Assembly (NCBI GenBank): GCA_947302655.1
Contig: CAMYVW010000002.1
Location: 1-64,000 of the forward strand
Direction: 5' to 3'
Source: an uncultured Mycoplasmatota bacterium
GTDB taxonomy: Bacteria; Bacillota_I; Bacilli_A; RF39; UBA660
DNA length: 64,000 nt
The notes under the pieces are model-generated. The model did no database searches and was not told the DNA's origin. It worked only from the letters and a program-made list of their open reading frames with translations. Shown here one piece after another: positions 42,256-51,197 of this stretch. A program made the position numbers and the translations under genes. Positions within the stretch are counted from its first letter, which is position 1, and every line of letters begins with the position of its first letter.

Positions 42256-42855
42256 ATGGCTTTGATTAAATGTTGTGAATGTGGTAATGAGGTTAGTGAC
42301 AAAGCTAAGTCCTGTCCAAGATGCGGATATCCGATATCTGAGGATTTTAAACAAATTAAGTGTCAATTTTGTGGCGATATAATTCCTGCTAACTCTTCAA
42401 AATGCCCAAGTTGCTATAATTCTCCTAAAGATAAATTACAAAATGATAATTCTAATAGAAAGACTAGATATATAATTATCGCATGGTTGTTTTTGCTAGG
42501 ACAAGTGATGGCGATTTCTAATAAAGCTAGAAATATATATGACAAGGGAACTTTTCTAAAATTTGAAAATGTTTTTGAATTATTTGGTTATTTCTTAATT
42601 GGCATTGTTGGAGTGATAATTTTTATCAAATATAGAAAGTATTTTATCGAAGGAACAAAACGAATACTATCAATTGTGTGTATCTGTTTAATTGTATCAT
42701 TATCCGCTTATACATGTTTTAATGTATATAATTATAATCATAGTGATACTAAGACACGTGATGATATTATACGTGAAAAGTGTAAACAGCATATAGTTGG
42801 GGAAGTTCAATTAGACGGAACCCAAATTGATTATCATTGTGAACGCTTTGACTAA
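42256..42855 (+). CDS. Zinc-ribbon membrane protein
   Basis: 'CCECGNEVSDKAKSCPRCGYPI', second 'CQFCGDIIPANSSKCPSC', then TM segments. Confidence 0.75.
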   Translation: MALIKCCECGNEVSDKAKSCPRCGYPISEDFKQIKCQFCGDIIPANSSKCPSCYNSPKDKLQNDNSNRKTRYIIIAWLFLLGQVMAISNKARNIYDKGTFLKFENVFELFGYFLIGIVGVIIFIKYRKYFIEGTKRILSIVCICLIVSLSAYTCFNVYNYNHSDTKTRDDIIREKCKQHIVGEVQLDGTQIDYHCERFD

Positions 42856-42962
42856 TTAATTTTAATTTATAATAAGCTAGATGGTATCTAGTTTTTTTCG
42901 TATCAATTTAATTTACCGGAATTTATAAAACTTCTATGATATAATTAATGAAGGTGATAATC

Positions 42963-43277
42963 ATGCGTGAATTAATAGAAAAAGTAGTAGAATTTACACG
43001 AGAAAGAGACTGGGATCAATTTCATTCTCCTGAGAATTTAGCTAAGAGTATTTCTATTGAAGCAGGTGAATTATTAGAATGTTTTCAATGGAATAACGAA
43101 TATAACTTAGATGAAGTTAAAGAAGAACTTGCCGATATTATAAATTATTGTTTATTAATGGCAGATAAATTGGGTGTTGATCCTAAGCAAATAGTGCTTG
43201 ATAAAATGGAGAAAACAGCAAAAAAATATCCTATTGAAAAAGCTAAGGGAAAAAGTACAAAATATAATAAGTTATAA
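42963..43277 (+). CDS. MazG-like nucleotide pyrophosphohydrolase
   Basis: 'SPENLAKSISIEAGELLECFQW...EEELADIINYCLLMADKL' (ExxE...ExxD MazG fold). Confidence 0.92.
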   Translation: MRELIEKVVEFTRERDWDQFHSPENLAKSISIEAGELLECFQWNNEYNLDEVKEELADIINYCLLMADKLGVDPKQIVLDKMEKTAKKYPIEKAKGKSTKYNKL

Positions 43278-43286
43278 GAGGTATAT

Positions 43287-45011
43287 ATGACTGAAATAAA
43301 GACTTTAAAATTTAACAATGATACGCCATCACAATTAAAACATATAAAGTATGGTACTGATTGGCCTGTTGTTTACATTATCAATAATAATGAAGAGGCT
43401 TATGTTGGTGAAACAACTGATGCTAGTATAAGAACTAATCAACATTTAGCAAATAATGTAAGAAGAGGTTTAGATAAGATAAATATAATTGGTGATGATA
43501 TGTTTAACAAATCATCCATTCTTGATTTAGAGTCATTTCTTATTAAGTATATGTCTGCTGATAACAGATTTAAACTTCAAAATGGTAATGGCGGTTTGCA
43601 AAACCATAATTATTATCAAAGACAATTGTATACAGAAAAGTTTAGAGAAATATGGTTACAATTAAAAAATAAAGGCTTAGTAAAACATGATTTAAGAATG
43701 ATAGAAAATTCTGATTTGTTTAAATATTCACCATATAAATCTTTAACAATTGATCAATATATGATTGTAAATAATATATTATCTGATTTGGCAAATTTAG
43801 TTAATAAAAGTGAACCAGGCACTTTTGTTGTTGAGGGTGGAGCTGGAACTGGAAAAACTATTCTTGGTATTTATATGCTTAAACTTTTAATGCAAGCTAA
43901 AGACGAAAAACAAATTGAAATTGAGGAAGATCAAGTTGAACAAAATCTTTCTGAAATATTAAAAATTAATGATGCAATAGATGACTTAAAAATAGGGATA
44001 GTTATTCCTATGGATAATTTAAGGTCAACTTTAAAAAGAGTATTTAGGCACATAAAAGGATTAAGCGCAAATATGGTATTAAGCCCTCATGATGTTGGTA
44101 AATCAGATGAAATATATGATTTGTTAATAGTTGATGAAGCACATAGATTAAGAAGGAGAAAAAATCTTACTCAATATGGAACATTTGATGAAAATAATAG
44201 AAGAATGAATTTGGGAAATGATGGTACTGAGTTGGATTGGATACTTCTTAAAAGTAAATATCAAATATTCTTTTATGATGAAGGTCAATCTATTAAACCT
44301 ACAGATATAAGAAAAGATAGTTTTAGGAAATTAATGCTGAGAAAAAATTACCATGAATATACTTTAACAGCACAGCTTAGATGTATTAAAGGTGGAGAAG
44401 AATATGTTGATTATATTAAACAAATATTTAGTAATAATCCACCCAAGAAAAAAATTAAATTTAAGGATTATGATTTAAAATTATTTGATGATGTTAAAAT
44501 TATGACTGATACCATTATTCATAAGGATTCTGAATATGGTTTGTGTAGAAATATAGCTGGTTATGCTTGGGAATGGAAGAGCAAAGGGAAAAAGAATCCA
44601 ATGCAATCGCATTCAAAAGATGTTAAAAAGAATATTGAGGATGGAGTATTTGATCTAGTAATAAATGGTAACAAGTATATATGGAATTCAAAACCTACTG
44701 ACTGGATAAATTCTCCAAACTCTTTGAATGAAATTGGGAGCATACATACAACTCAAGGATTTGATTTAAACTATACTGGATTAATTATAGGTAATGAAAT
44801 TAAATATGATTTACAAAAAAGCAAGTTTATTATTGATAGAAAATCATACTTTGATTCAAAAGGAAAAGCTGATACTACTGATGAAGAATTATTAGGATAT
44901 TTGCTAAATATATATCGTACTATGATGTTAAGGGGTATGCTTGGTACTTATATATATGTGTGTGATCCAGGATTAAGAGAATATCTTAGTAGATTTATTG
45001 ATATTGTTTAA
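43287..45011 (+). CDS. GIY-YIG nuclease fused to DUF2075 / SF1-type NTPase
   Basis: 'PVVYIINNNEEAYVGETTDASIRTNQHL' GIY-YIG; Walker A 'VVEGGAGTGKTILGIYM'; Walker B 'LLIVDEAHRLRRR'; 'IHTTQGFDLNYTGLIIG' helicase-type motif. Confidence 0.88.
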   Translation: MTEIKTLKFNNDTPSQLKHIKYGTDWPVVYIINNNEEAYVGETTDASIRTNQHLANNVRRGLDKINIIGDDMFNKSSILDLESFLIKYMSADNRFKLQNGNGGLQNHNYYQRQLYTEKFREIWLQLKNKGLVKHDLRMIENSDLFKYSPYKSLTIDQYMIVNNILSDLANLVNKSEPGTFVVEGGAGTGKTILGIYMLKLLMQAKDEKQIEIEEDQVEQNLSEILKINDAIDDLKIGIVIPMDNLRSTLKRVFRHIKGLSANMVLSPHDVGKSDEIYDLLIVDEAHRLRRRKNLTQYGTFDENNRRMNLGNDGTELDWILLKSKYQIFFYDEGQSIKPTDIRKDSFRKLMLRKNYHEYTLTAQLRCIKGGEEYVDYIKQIFSNNPPKKKIKFKDYDLKLFDDVKIMTDTIIHKDSEYGLCRNIAGYAWEWKSKGKKNPMQSHSKDVKKNIEDGVFDLVINGNKYIWNSKPTDWINSPNSLNEIGSIHTTQGFDLNYTGLIIGNEIKYDLQKSKFIIDRKSYFDSKGKADTTDEELLGYLLNIYRTMMLRGMLGTYIYVCDPGLREYLSRFIDIV

Positions 45012-45025
45012 GGAAGGAAATTATA

Positions 45026-45634
45026 ATGAGTAAAAAAAGAATAAAAAGCCAAAATGGCGAGTATCCTAGAATTGTTAAAATATTTTTCTGCTGTTTTGCC
45101 ATATTAGTCGTTATTGGACTCGTTTTTGCGTATAAAGATGGAATATCTAAAAACGATGATAATATAGATACTATTACTGAGACAGATGATGACTCCGATA
45201 ATTCCAAAGGAACAGTTATCGATTCAAATAACACCACTGATAAAAAACAAGAAGAAAATAAAACTACTAATATATCAGAAAAGTCATCATCAAATACTAA
45301 AAATAATAAAAAATATGATATTGAAGTAGATGCAAAAACAATATCAAATGTTTATTATAATAATGAATTAGATGGTAATAAAAAGTATTTTGGAAAAATT
45401 ATAAAGACTACTGCAAAATTTGTTAAAGCTGAAAAAAGCTCATTATCAGGATGGATGGTTTCCTTTGATACAGATGGCAAATATGACTATTATTGTACAT
45501 CGTTTAAAAAAGGAGAAAAGAATTACTTTAGCGAATATAATAGAGGCGAAACGTTAGTTATCTATGGAAAAGTAGATGAACTGATTGGCAATTCTTTAAA
45601 TTTAAAAAATTGTGATATTGAAAAATTGAAATAA
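45026..45634 (+). CDS. Membrane protein with OB-fold (tRNA_anti-like) domain
   Basis: N-terminal TM, Asp/Thr/Ser-rich linker, then 'SNVYYNNELDGNKKYFGKIIKTTAKFV...GETLVIYGKVDELIGNSLNLKNCDI'. Confidence 0.65.
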   Translation: MSKKRIKSQNGEYPRIVKIFFCCFAILVVIGLVFAYKDGISKNDDNIDTITETDDDSDNSKGTVIDSNNTTDKKQEENKTTNISEKSSSNTKNNKKYDIEVDAKTISNVYYNNELDGNKKYFGKIIKTTAKFVKAEKSSLSGWMVSFDTDGKYDYYCTSFKKGEKNYFSEYNRGETLVIYGKVDELIGNSLNLKNCDIEKLK

Positions 45635-45746
45635 TGTTTATAAAATTTCTTGATTAAATTTTTCTATATGATATATTGATATAAATAATAAGAGTGTATT
45701 TCATTATTAAGATGGAATATGCTCTTTTTTATTGGGAGGAGTTAAA

Positions 45747-46277
45747 ATGAGTAAATATATTAAAGATAGTATTGATTTTCAAAGTGACTCAGGAAAATAT
45801 GTTTTGTTGAAACCAACGTCTATATTTTATGAAAACATAAAAGATATTTTATCTGAGAATGAGTTGATTGAATCCTATGTTTCTGCTGTAAAGTGTTTAG
45901 CAAACTATATTAAAGGTAGGTTAAAACCTAATATTTCTATTCTTGACTCGAGTATGCCTACAACGCCCTTTTTATTCTTGTGTAGACATACAATTGAAAT
46001 AATAATCAAAAGAAAACTTGAACTAAATAATATAGATATAATGAATATTCATCTACTGAAAGATTTATGGGATATTCTTTCTCAAAGTTGTAAAGAAGAT
46101 TTATCATCATATAATGAGTTGATTTTAACTTTTGATAAAATGGATTATAATGGTCAATGTTTTAGGTATGCTAAAGATACTAAGGGTCAGTATTTTGAGA
46201 ATAAGCCGAAATTTATTGATGTTATTCAGATATATAATGATATATTACTATTAAAGAAGACTTTACTAGAAAACTAA
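45747..46277 (+). CDS. Hypothetical protein
   Basis: ORF with 'gggaggag' SD. Confidence 0.6.
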   Translation: MSKYIKDSIDFQSDSGKYVLLKPTSIFYENIKDILSENELIESYVSAVKCLANYIKGRLKPNISILDSSMPTTPFLFLCRHTIEIIIKRKLELNNIDIMNIHLLKDLWDILSQSCKEDLSSYNELILTFDKMDYNGQCFRYAKDTKGQYFENKPKFIDVIQIYNDILLLKKTLLEN

Positions 46278-46339
46278 CTCACATGCTTAAGCATTCGTTC
46301 TTTAATAAATCTCTATACCTATAGAGATTTTTTAACAGA
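46275..46339 (+). repeat. 3'-trailer/terminator element, copy 1
   Basis: taactcacatgcttaagcattcgttctttaataAATCTCTATAcctATAGAGATTttttaa; homologous to 49007-49069. Confidence 0.6.
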
Positions 46340-46405
46340 TATATTTGCTATATCTGTAATACTAATAAATGTATAGTATAATATCTATATAAAAGGAGTA
46401 AACTT

Positions 46406-47152
46406 ATGAAAGAAGTATTATATAACACTTTTACTAATAAATTTTTTATAGCTGCATGTATATTTGCTATTGTAGCTTATATTATTAATAAATACTTTCT
46501 TGCAAAAATACTTGGTTGGTTTGGTGAACACTGGGCTAAAGGAGAACTTAAAAAACTTCCTAAAGATAAATATAAAGTAATAAATAATTTATTTATAAAT
46601 ATTAATAATAAAACTCATCAAATAGATCATGTAGTAGTATCTATATATGGAATATTTGTTATAGAAACTAAACAATATAATGGATATATAACTGGTAGTA
46701 AGTATGATTATAAATGGATAAGACATACAAGAGGTAAAAGATATGAATATACTAATCCTATTAGACAAAACTATGGTCATGTTAAATCTATAGCTGAACT
46801 ACTTAATATAGATGAAAGTAAATTATATAACTTAGTATATATACCTAGTAAACATGTTAAACTTAATATAAAACATAATGGAGAACTATTAAGACCAGGT
46901 TATTTATATAAAACTATTATAGAAACTACAGAAGAGAAACTTCCTAATTATGAAGAGATATATAATAAATTATTAAGTTATAATATAACTGATAAAAATG
47001 CTGTTAAAGCACACATTACTAATATAAGAAATGAACATATAAATGATACTAATAGATGCCCTAAATGTGGTGGAGAGTTAGTACTAAGACAAGGACAGTA
47101 TGGATCATTTTATGGATGTTCAAACTATCCTAAATGTAAATATACTAAATAG
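46406..47152 (+). CDS. NERD-domain protein with C-terminal topoisomerase-type zinc finger
   Basis: 'FININNKTHQIDHVVVSIYGIFVIETKQYNGYITG' NERD core; 'CPKCGGELVLRQGQYGSFYGCSNYPKCKYTK'. Confidence 0.9.
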   Translation: MKEVLYNTFTNKFFIAACIFAIVAYIINKYFLAKILGWFGEHWAKGELKKLPKDKYKVINNLFININNKTHQIDHVVVSIYGIFVIETKQYNGYITGSKYDYKWIRHTRGKRYEYTNPIRQNYGHVKSIAELLNIDESKLYNLVYIPSKHVKLNIKHNGELLRPGYLYKTIIETTEEKLPNYEEIYNKLLSYNITDKNAVKAHITNIRNEHINDTNRCPKCGGELVLRQGQYGSFYGCSNYPKCKYTK

Positions 47153-47215
47153 TATTCGGTACATACTTTATGTATGTACTTTTATTTTTTAACAAATTAT
47201 GATAGTATATTTCAC

Positions 47216-47359
47216 TAGTAAGAGAAAATTGCTATAGCATGTGCGTTTCGCCATGGTTAGAGGGACGTACTGTTTAACAGGTCCTAAACTATATACTATA
47301 ATAAAAACAGTTAAATATATATTGCTATATATTTAGACAATGTCGAATTTCTCTTACTA
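47216..47359 (+). ncRNA. Candidate retron msr-msd ncRNA
   Basis: a1 tagtaagagaaaatt (47216-47230) pairs with a2 aatttctcttacta (47346-47359); msr-like hairpins with UUU-type loops (CATGtGCG-TTT-CGCCATG; GGACgtaCTGT-TTA-ACAGGTCC); msd-like stem TAAATATATA-ttgc-TATATATTTA; directly upstream of retron RT. Confidence 0.8.
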
Positions 47360-47371
47360 AAGAGGTGATTA

Positions 47372-49009
47372 ATGTTGCAAAATAAAACTTTATGTAATAT
47401 TCAAACTATAGATGAATTATGCAACATTTTAGATATATCAAAAAATCAGTTATTTTATATTGTTTATAAGAAAAAGAACAAGTATAGAACTTTTAATATA
47501 CCAAAGAAAAATGGAAAAATGAGAACGATTTTTGCGCCTGATTATGACTTAAGAAATTTTCAAAAAAAAATTAAAAATATACTTGAAGATTCTTATAATT
47601 TTCCAGATTATATTCATGGTTTTGTTAAAGGTAAAAGTAATTCGACTAATGCAGATGTTCATGTTCATAAAAGATTTGTTTTAAACATAGATATAGAAGA
47701 TTTTTTTCCTACAATACACTTTGGTAGAGTTTGTGGTTTATTTCAAAATAGACCCTTTTATTGTAGTAAAGTTGTATCATACTATTTAGCAAAACTTATT
47801 TGTTGTGATGGCTTTTTACCACAAGGTTCTCCTTGTTCACCAGTTATTTCAAATATTATTTGCTTTACCATGGATAAAGAAATATTTCGATTATGCAAAA
47901 GAAATAGATGTGTTTATACTAGATATGCTGATGACATAACAATATCATCTAATAGAGAGATATTTCCTAAAGAAATTGCGTTTAAACGTGATAATGAAGT
48001 TGCTATTTCTGATGAGCTAATAAAAATAATTAGTGGTGGTTTTAAAAACGGATTTAAAGTGAATACTTATAAATTGAATTTTTCAAAACGAATGCAAAGA
48101 CACGAAGTAACAGGTATAATTGTTAATGAAAAGAAAAATTTAAAGAAAAAATTTGTAAAAAAAGTGCGCGCTATACTTTATGAAATTAACAAAAATGGAT
48201 TTTTATCAGCATATAATAAAACTTTTAATTCTGTTTGTAAGGACGAACAATACGCATTTAAGAAACTAAAAAGATATCTGTCTGGGAAATTAAATTATTA
48301 TAGAATGGTAAGAGGCAATAATAATTTAATGTTTTTAAAATATGCGAGTGAGTTTAATAAAACTTTTGATTGTGAACAATTTAATGTTGATGATATCAAA
48401 AATTTAATGGAATATAATGTTGAACGATGTATGATTATTTCAGATGAAAATATTAGTAATCAGGGCTCTGCATTCAAACTTGATAATGATAAAGTATATA
48501 CCTCAACTCATGTATTAATCAATTCTACCGTATTGCCTGAATTTATTGATAATGAAAAAACCGAAGAATATTTTAAACAATTTCCATTAAGTTTACCTAA
48601 CAAGAATTCATTATTTTTAAATATATTCGATAAGGAAAAGAATTTCAAAGATAACGTTAGGTATACTATCAAAGAGTCTGATGTTGAAAGCGATATTGTT
48701 AATATAGATAATAAATTAAATATAAAATCATATAAAAAATCTAAGAACAAGTGCAAAATTGGTGATGAAGTAATTCTGGTTGGATATGCTGATTATACTA
48801 GTAAAAGTGATATATATATAATAAAAACTAGAATAATATCTGAAAATGTTTTGTTTGGCAGAAAAATGTTTGTAACTAATGATCATCCACGACATGGAAT
48901 GAGTGGAGGACCGGTTCTGAACTCTAAGAAAGAAGTTGTTGGGATAGTTTATGCAGGTGTTGATGAAGAAGATTACAATGGATCAATGTCTGGATTTATC
49001 CCACTGTAA
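47372..49009 (+). CDS. Retron-type reverse transcriptase fused to trypsin-like serine protease domain
   Basis: 'LNIDIEDFFPTIHFGRV', 'LPQGSPCSPVISNIIC', 'YTRYADDITISS', 'RHEVTGIIVN' RT motifs; C-terminal 'YTSTHVLINS', 'SDIVNIDNKL', 'HGMSGGPVLNSKKEVVGIVYAG' protease motifs. Confidence 0.92.
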   Translation: MLQNKTLCNIQTIDELCNILDISKNQLFYIVYKKKNKYRTFNIPKKNGKMRTIFAPDYDLRNFQKKIKNILEDSYNFPDYIHGFVKGKSNSTNADVHVHKRFVLNIDIEDFFPTIHFGRVCGLFQNRPFYCSKVVSYYLAKLICCDGFLPQGSPCSPVISNIICFTMDKEIFRLCKRNRCVYTRYADDITISSNREIFPKEIAFKRDNEVAISDELIKIISGGFKNGFKVNTYKLNFSKRMQRHEVTGIIVNEKKNLKKKFVKKVRAILYEINKNGFLSAYNKTFNSVCKDEQYAFKKLKRYLSGKLNYYRMVRGNNNLMFLKYASEFNKTFDCEQFNVDDIKNLMEYNVERCMIISDENISNQGSAFKLDNDKVYTSTHVLINSTVLPEFIDNEKTEEYFKQFPLSLPNKNSLFLNIFDKEKNFKDNVRYTIKESDVESDIVNIDNKLNIKSYKKSKNKCKIGDEVILVGYADYTSKSDIYIIKTRIISENVLFGRKMFVTNDHPRHGMSGGPVLNSKKEVVGIVYAGVDEEDYNGSMSGFIPL

Positions 49010-49069
49010 CCCGCAGGCTTAGGCAGCCGGCCTTCTTAAAAATCTCTATAAGTATAGAGATTTTTTTAT
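49007..49069 (+). repeat. 3'-trailer/terminator element, copy 2
   Basis: taacccgcaggcttaggcagccggccttcttaaaAATCTCTATAagTATAGAGATTttttt, homologous to 46275-46339. Confidence 0.6.
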
Positions 49070-49140
49070 ATTATAAACATAAGATTAAAATCTTATATTC
49101 ATATATATGTTATAATAAAAATATATAAGGAAGTTTTAGT

Positions 49141-49635
49141 ATGATAGTAGAATATGAAGACAAATACTTAGAAGATGTTAAAGATTTACTAGTTGAACTA
49201 GAAGAATATATTATATCTATAGATAAAGATAATCTTGATTTATTACATAAAGATTATCGTGATAAAAAAGCTATACTTGATTTAGAAGAAGTATCTAAAA
49301 ATAATGGTAAATGTTATTTATATATAGATGATGATAAAGTACTAGGTTTAATAATGGGTATAGAAAGAAAGTATGAAGAAGAAGATTATTTAGATTATAA
49401 ATGTCCTAAACAAGGTATTATAACTGAACTTATTGTTACATCTAAAACAAGAAGCAAAGGAATAGGTAAAAAATTAATAAAGCATATGGAAGATTATTTT
49501 AAATCTATTGGTTGTGATTATATCTTAGTTGATGTCTTTGCTTATAATGAAGTAGGTAAAAACTTTTATGAAAATAATGGATATCACTCTAGAATGATTA
49601 CAGAGATTAAAAAAATAGGAGATAACCATGAATAA
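49141..49635 (+). CDS. GNAT family N-acetyltransferase
   Basis: 'ITELIVTSKTRSKGIGKKLIKHMEDYF'. Confidence 0.9.
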   Translation: MIVEYEDKYLEDVKDLLVELEEYIISIDKDNLDLLHKDYRDKKAILDLEEVSKNNGKCYLYIDDDKVLGLIMGIERKYEEEDYLDYKCPKQGIITELIVTSKTRSKGIGKKLIKHMEDYFKSIGCDYILVDVFAYNEVGKNFYENNGYHSRMITEIKKIGDNHE

Positions 49636-49706
49636 CAAAAAAATAAAACATAAGATAACAAATCTTATGTTTTTTTATATGTTATAATTATACATAGGTG
49701 ATATAT

Positions 49707-50336
49707 ATGGAGTATGAAGTTAGATTTTACTATAATACAAATAAATTAAATGAATTACTTTCTATGCTTAGATCTAATAAAGATCTAGTTGAAAATATTA
49801 GAACTTATGAAAAGACTATTCAGTATAACCACTCTGAACCTAAATATGATTTTTATTCTAAGGAAATAGATGGAAGATTTAGATTAAGAATATCCAAAAA
49901 TGATAAAGAATCAAAAGCTAAATTAAGTTGGAAAAGAAGACTTAATGATAATACTTCTTCATTAGTTAATAAAGAAGAAGAAAAAGAAGTTAATATTGAT
50001 TCAGAAGATTTTGAAAACTTTGAATATATTATAGAAAATGTTATGCATTTTACTATAGTAGAAAGTTATGAAAGATATAGAACTACATTTACAAATGATG
50101 ATATAGAAATATCTTTAGATGAATATCCTTTTGGAATAGCTTTAGAAGTAGAAAATAAATCTATTGATAAGATTCCTGAAGAGGTAGTAAAGGAGTACGT
50201 TTCTAAAATAGGTTTAGATATAAATGATAAATATCCTTTATCATGGGATGATAAATATGAAGAGTTGTGTAAGAATCAAAATATACCAATATATAAAGAA
50301 GTAACGTTTGATAAAGAAATGCCTGAGGTAAAATAG
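49707..50336 (+). CDS. CYTH-like (triphosphate tunnel metalloenzyme) domain protein
   Basis: N-terminal 'MEYEVRFYY', 'RFRLRISK', 'EISLDEYPFGIALEVENKS' fit the CYTH pattern. Confidence 0.65.
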   Translation: MEYEVRFYYNTNKLNELLSMLRSNKDLVENIRTYEKTIQYNHSEPKYDFYSKEIDGRFRLRISKNDKESKAKLSWKRRLNDNTSSLVNKEEEKEVNIDSEDFENFEYIIENVMHFTIVESYERYRTTFTNDDIEISLDEYPFGIALEVENKSIDKIPEEVVKEYVSKIGLDINDKYPLSWDDKYEELCKNQNIPIYKEVTFDKEMPEVK

Positions 50337-50345
50337 GAGATAACC

Positions 50346-50447
50346 ATGAATAATAAAAAAATAAAAGAATTAAGTGGAGCTAATATGGATATTGATTTAA
50401 ATAATATATGCACTAAACATAATGAGGAAAATTTTAAATATTTTTAA
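50346..50447 (+). pseudogene. 33-aa ORF, truncated duplicate of the 5' end of the 51198 gene
   Basis: MNNKKIKELSGANMDIDLNNICTKHNEENFKYF* shares 'MNNxKIKELSGANMDIDL' with the 51198 product. Confidence 0.55.
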
Positions 50448-50536
50448 TTAATCTATTACTATAAATATATTCAAATTTTCTTTAATAATGTTTATTAATA
50501 ATATATAATATTTAGTAATGAAATGAGGTTTTGGTT

Positions 50537-51127
50537 ATGAATGAATATTTTGATGAATTATATCAAAAATATAAGATAAATAATACTGGTGAAAGTTTAA
50601 TGTTATACAAGAACTTATTTGCTGATGTAGAATTAGTTAAAGGCAGTGAGCAATATGATTTTGTTAGAAATGGATTTAATGATATTATTTCAAGTATTAC
50701 TGTTAAATATGGTGAAAGTCAAGATAAAGAGTTAGATGTTATGTTTCATATAATTCAAAATATATTTGATAATGGATATCACTTAGGTGCTTATACAGGA
50801 GCTTTATTCTTTTGGTATAACAATGAATATTATGTATTGCATGGACTAGATATTGATGAACTTGATGAAGAAAGTATGGAATTTAGAGTTTCTGTATTTG
50901 GTGATGAGAAAATTAGACAAATACTAGATATACAATCTAGGGAATATAGTTATATTCCTGTATTACCCGATACTTTATTTAAATTTGGTATTGAACCTGA
51001 TTATACTGCATTATATACAAGATTTGCTCCTGGTTGTCAGGAAGATTTTATTACTTTATGTATAAATCTTATTCAAAGAGAAAAAGAAAACGCAGCACCT
51101 AGTGTAAGAAGTAAAGTTGAAAGATAA
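50537..51127 (+). CDS. Hypothetical protein
   Basis: ORF with SD-like 'gaggttttgg'. Confidence 0.6.
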   Translation: MNEYFDELYQKYKINNTGESLMLYKNLFADVELVKGSEQYDFVRNGFNDIISSITVKYGESQDKELDVMFHIIQNIFDNGYHLGAYTGALFFWYNNEYYVLHGLDIDELDEESMEFRVSVFGDEKIRQILDIQSREYSYIPVLPDTLFKFGIEPDYTALYTRFAPGCQEDFITLCINLIQREKENAAPSVRSKVER

Positions 51128-51197
51128 TAAACCTTATTTAATTAAGTAATTGGTTGATTTATTAAATATGATTTTTTTATAGTATGGTGAAGAAATT

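Noticed and set aside
47372-49009. Group II intron or DGR reverse transcriptase
   Set aside because: No maturase/HNH domain, no intron domain V-like sequence, no TR/VR repeat or Avd gene seen; the upstream a1/a2-bounded ncRNA and protease fusion fit a retron.
46275-49069. Integron gene-cassette array (trailers as attC sites)
   Set aside because: No integron integrase in the window and no clear RYYYAAC/GTTRRRY paired core sites; only two trailer copies seen.
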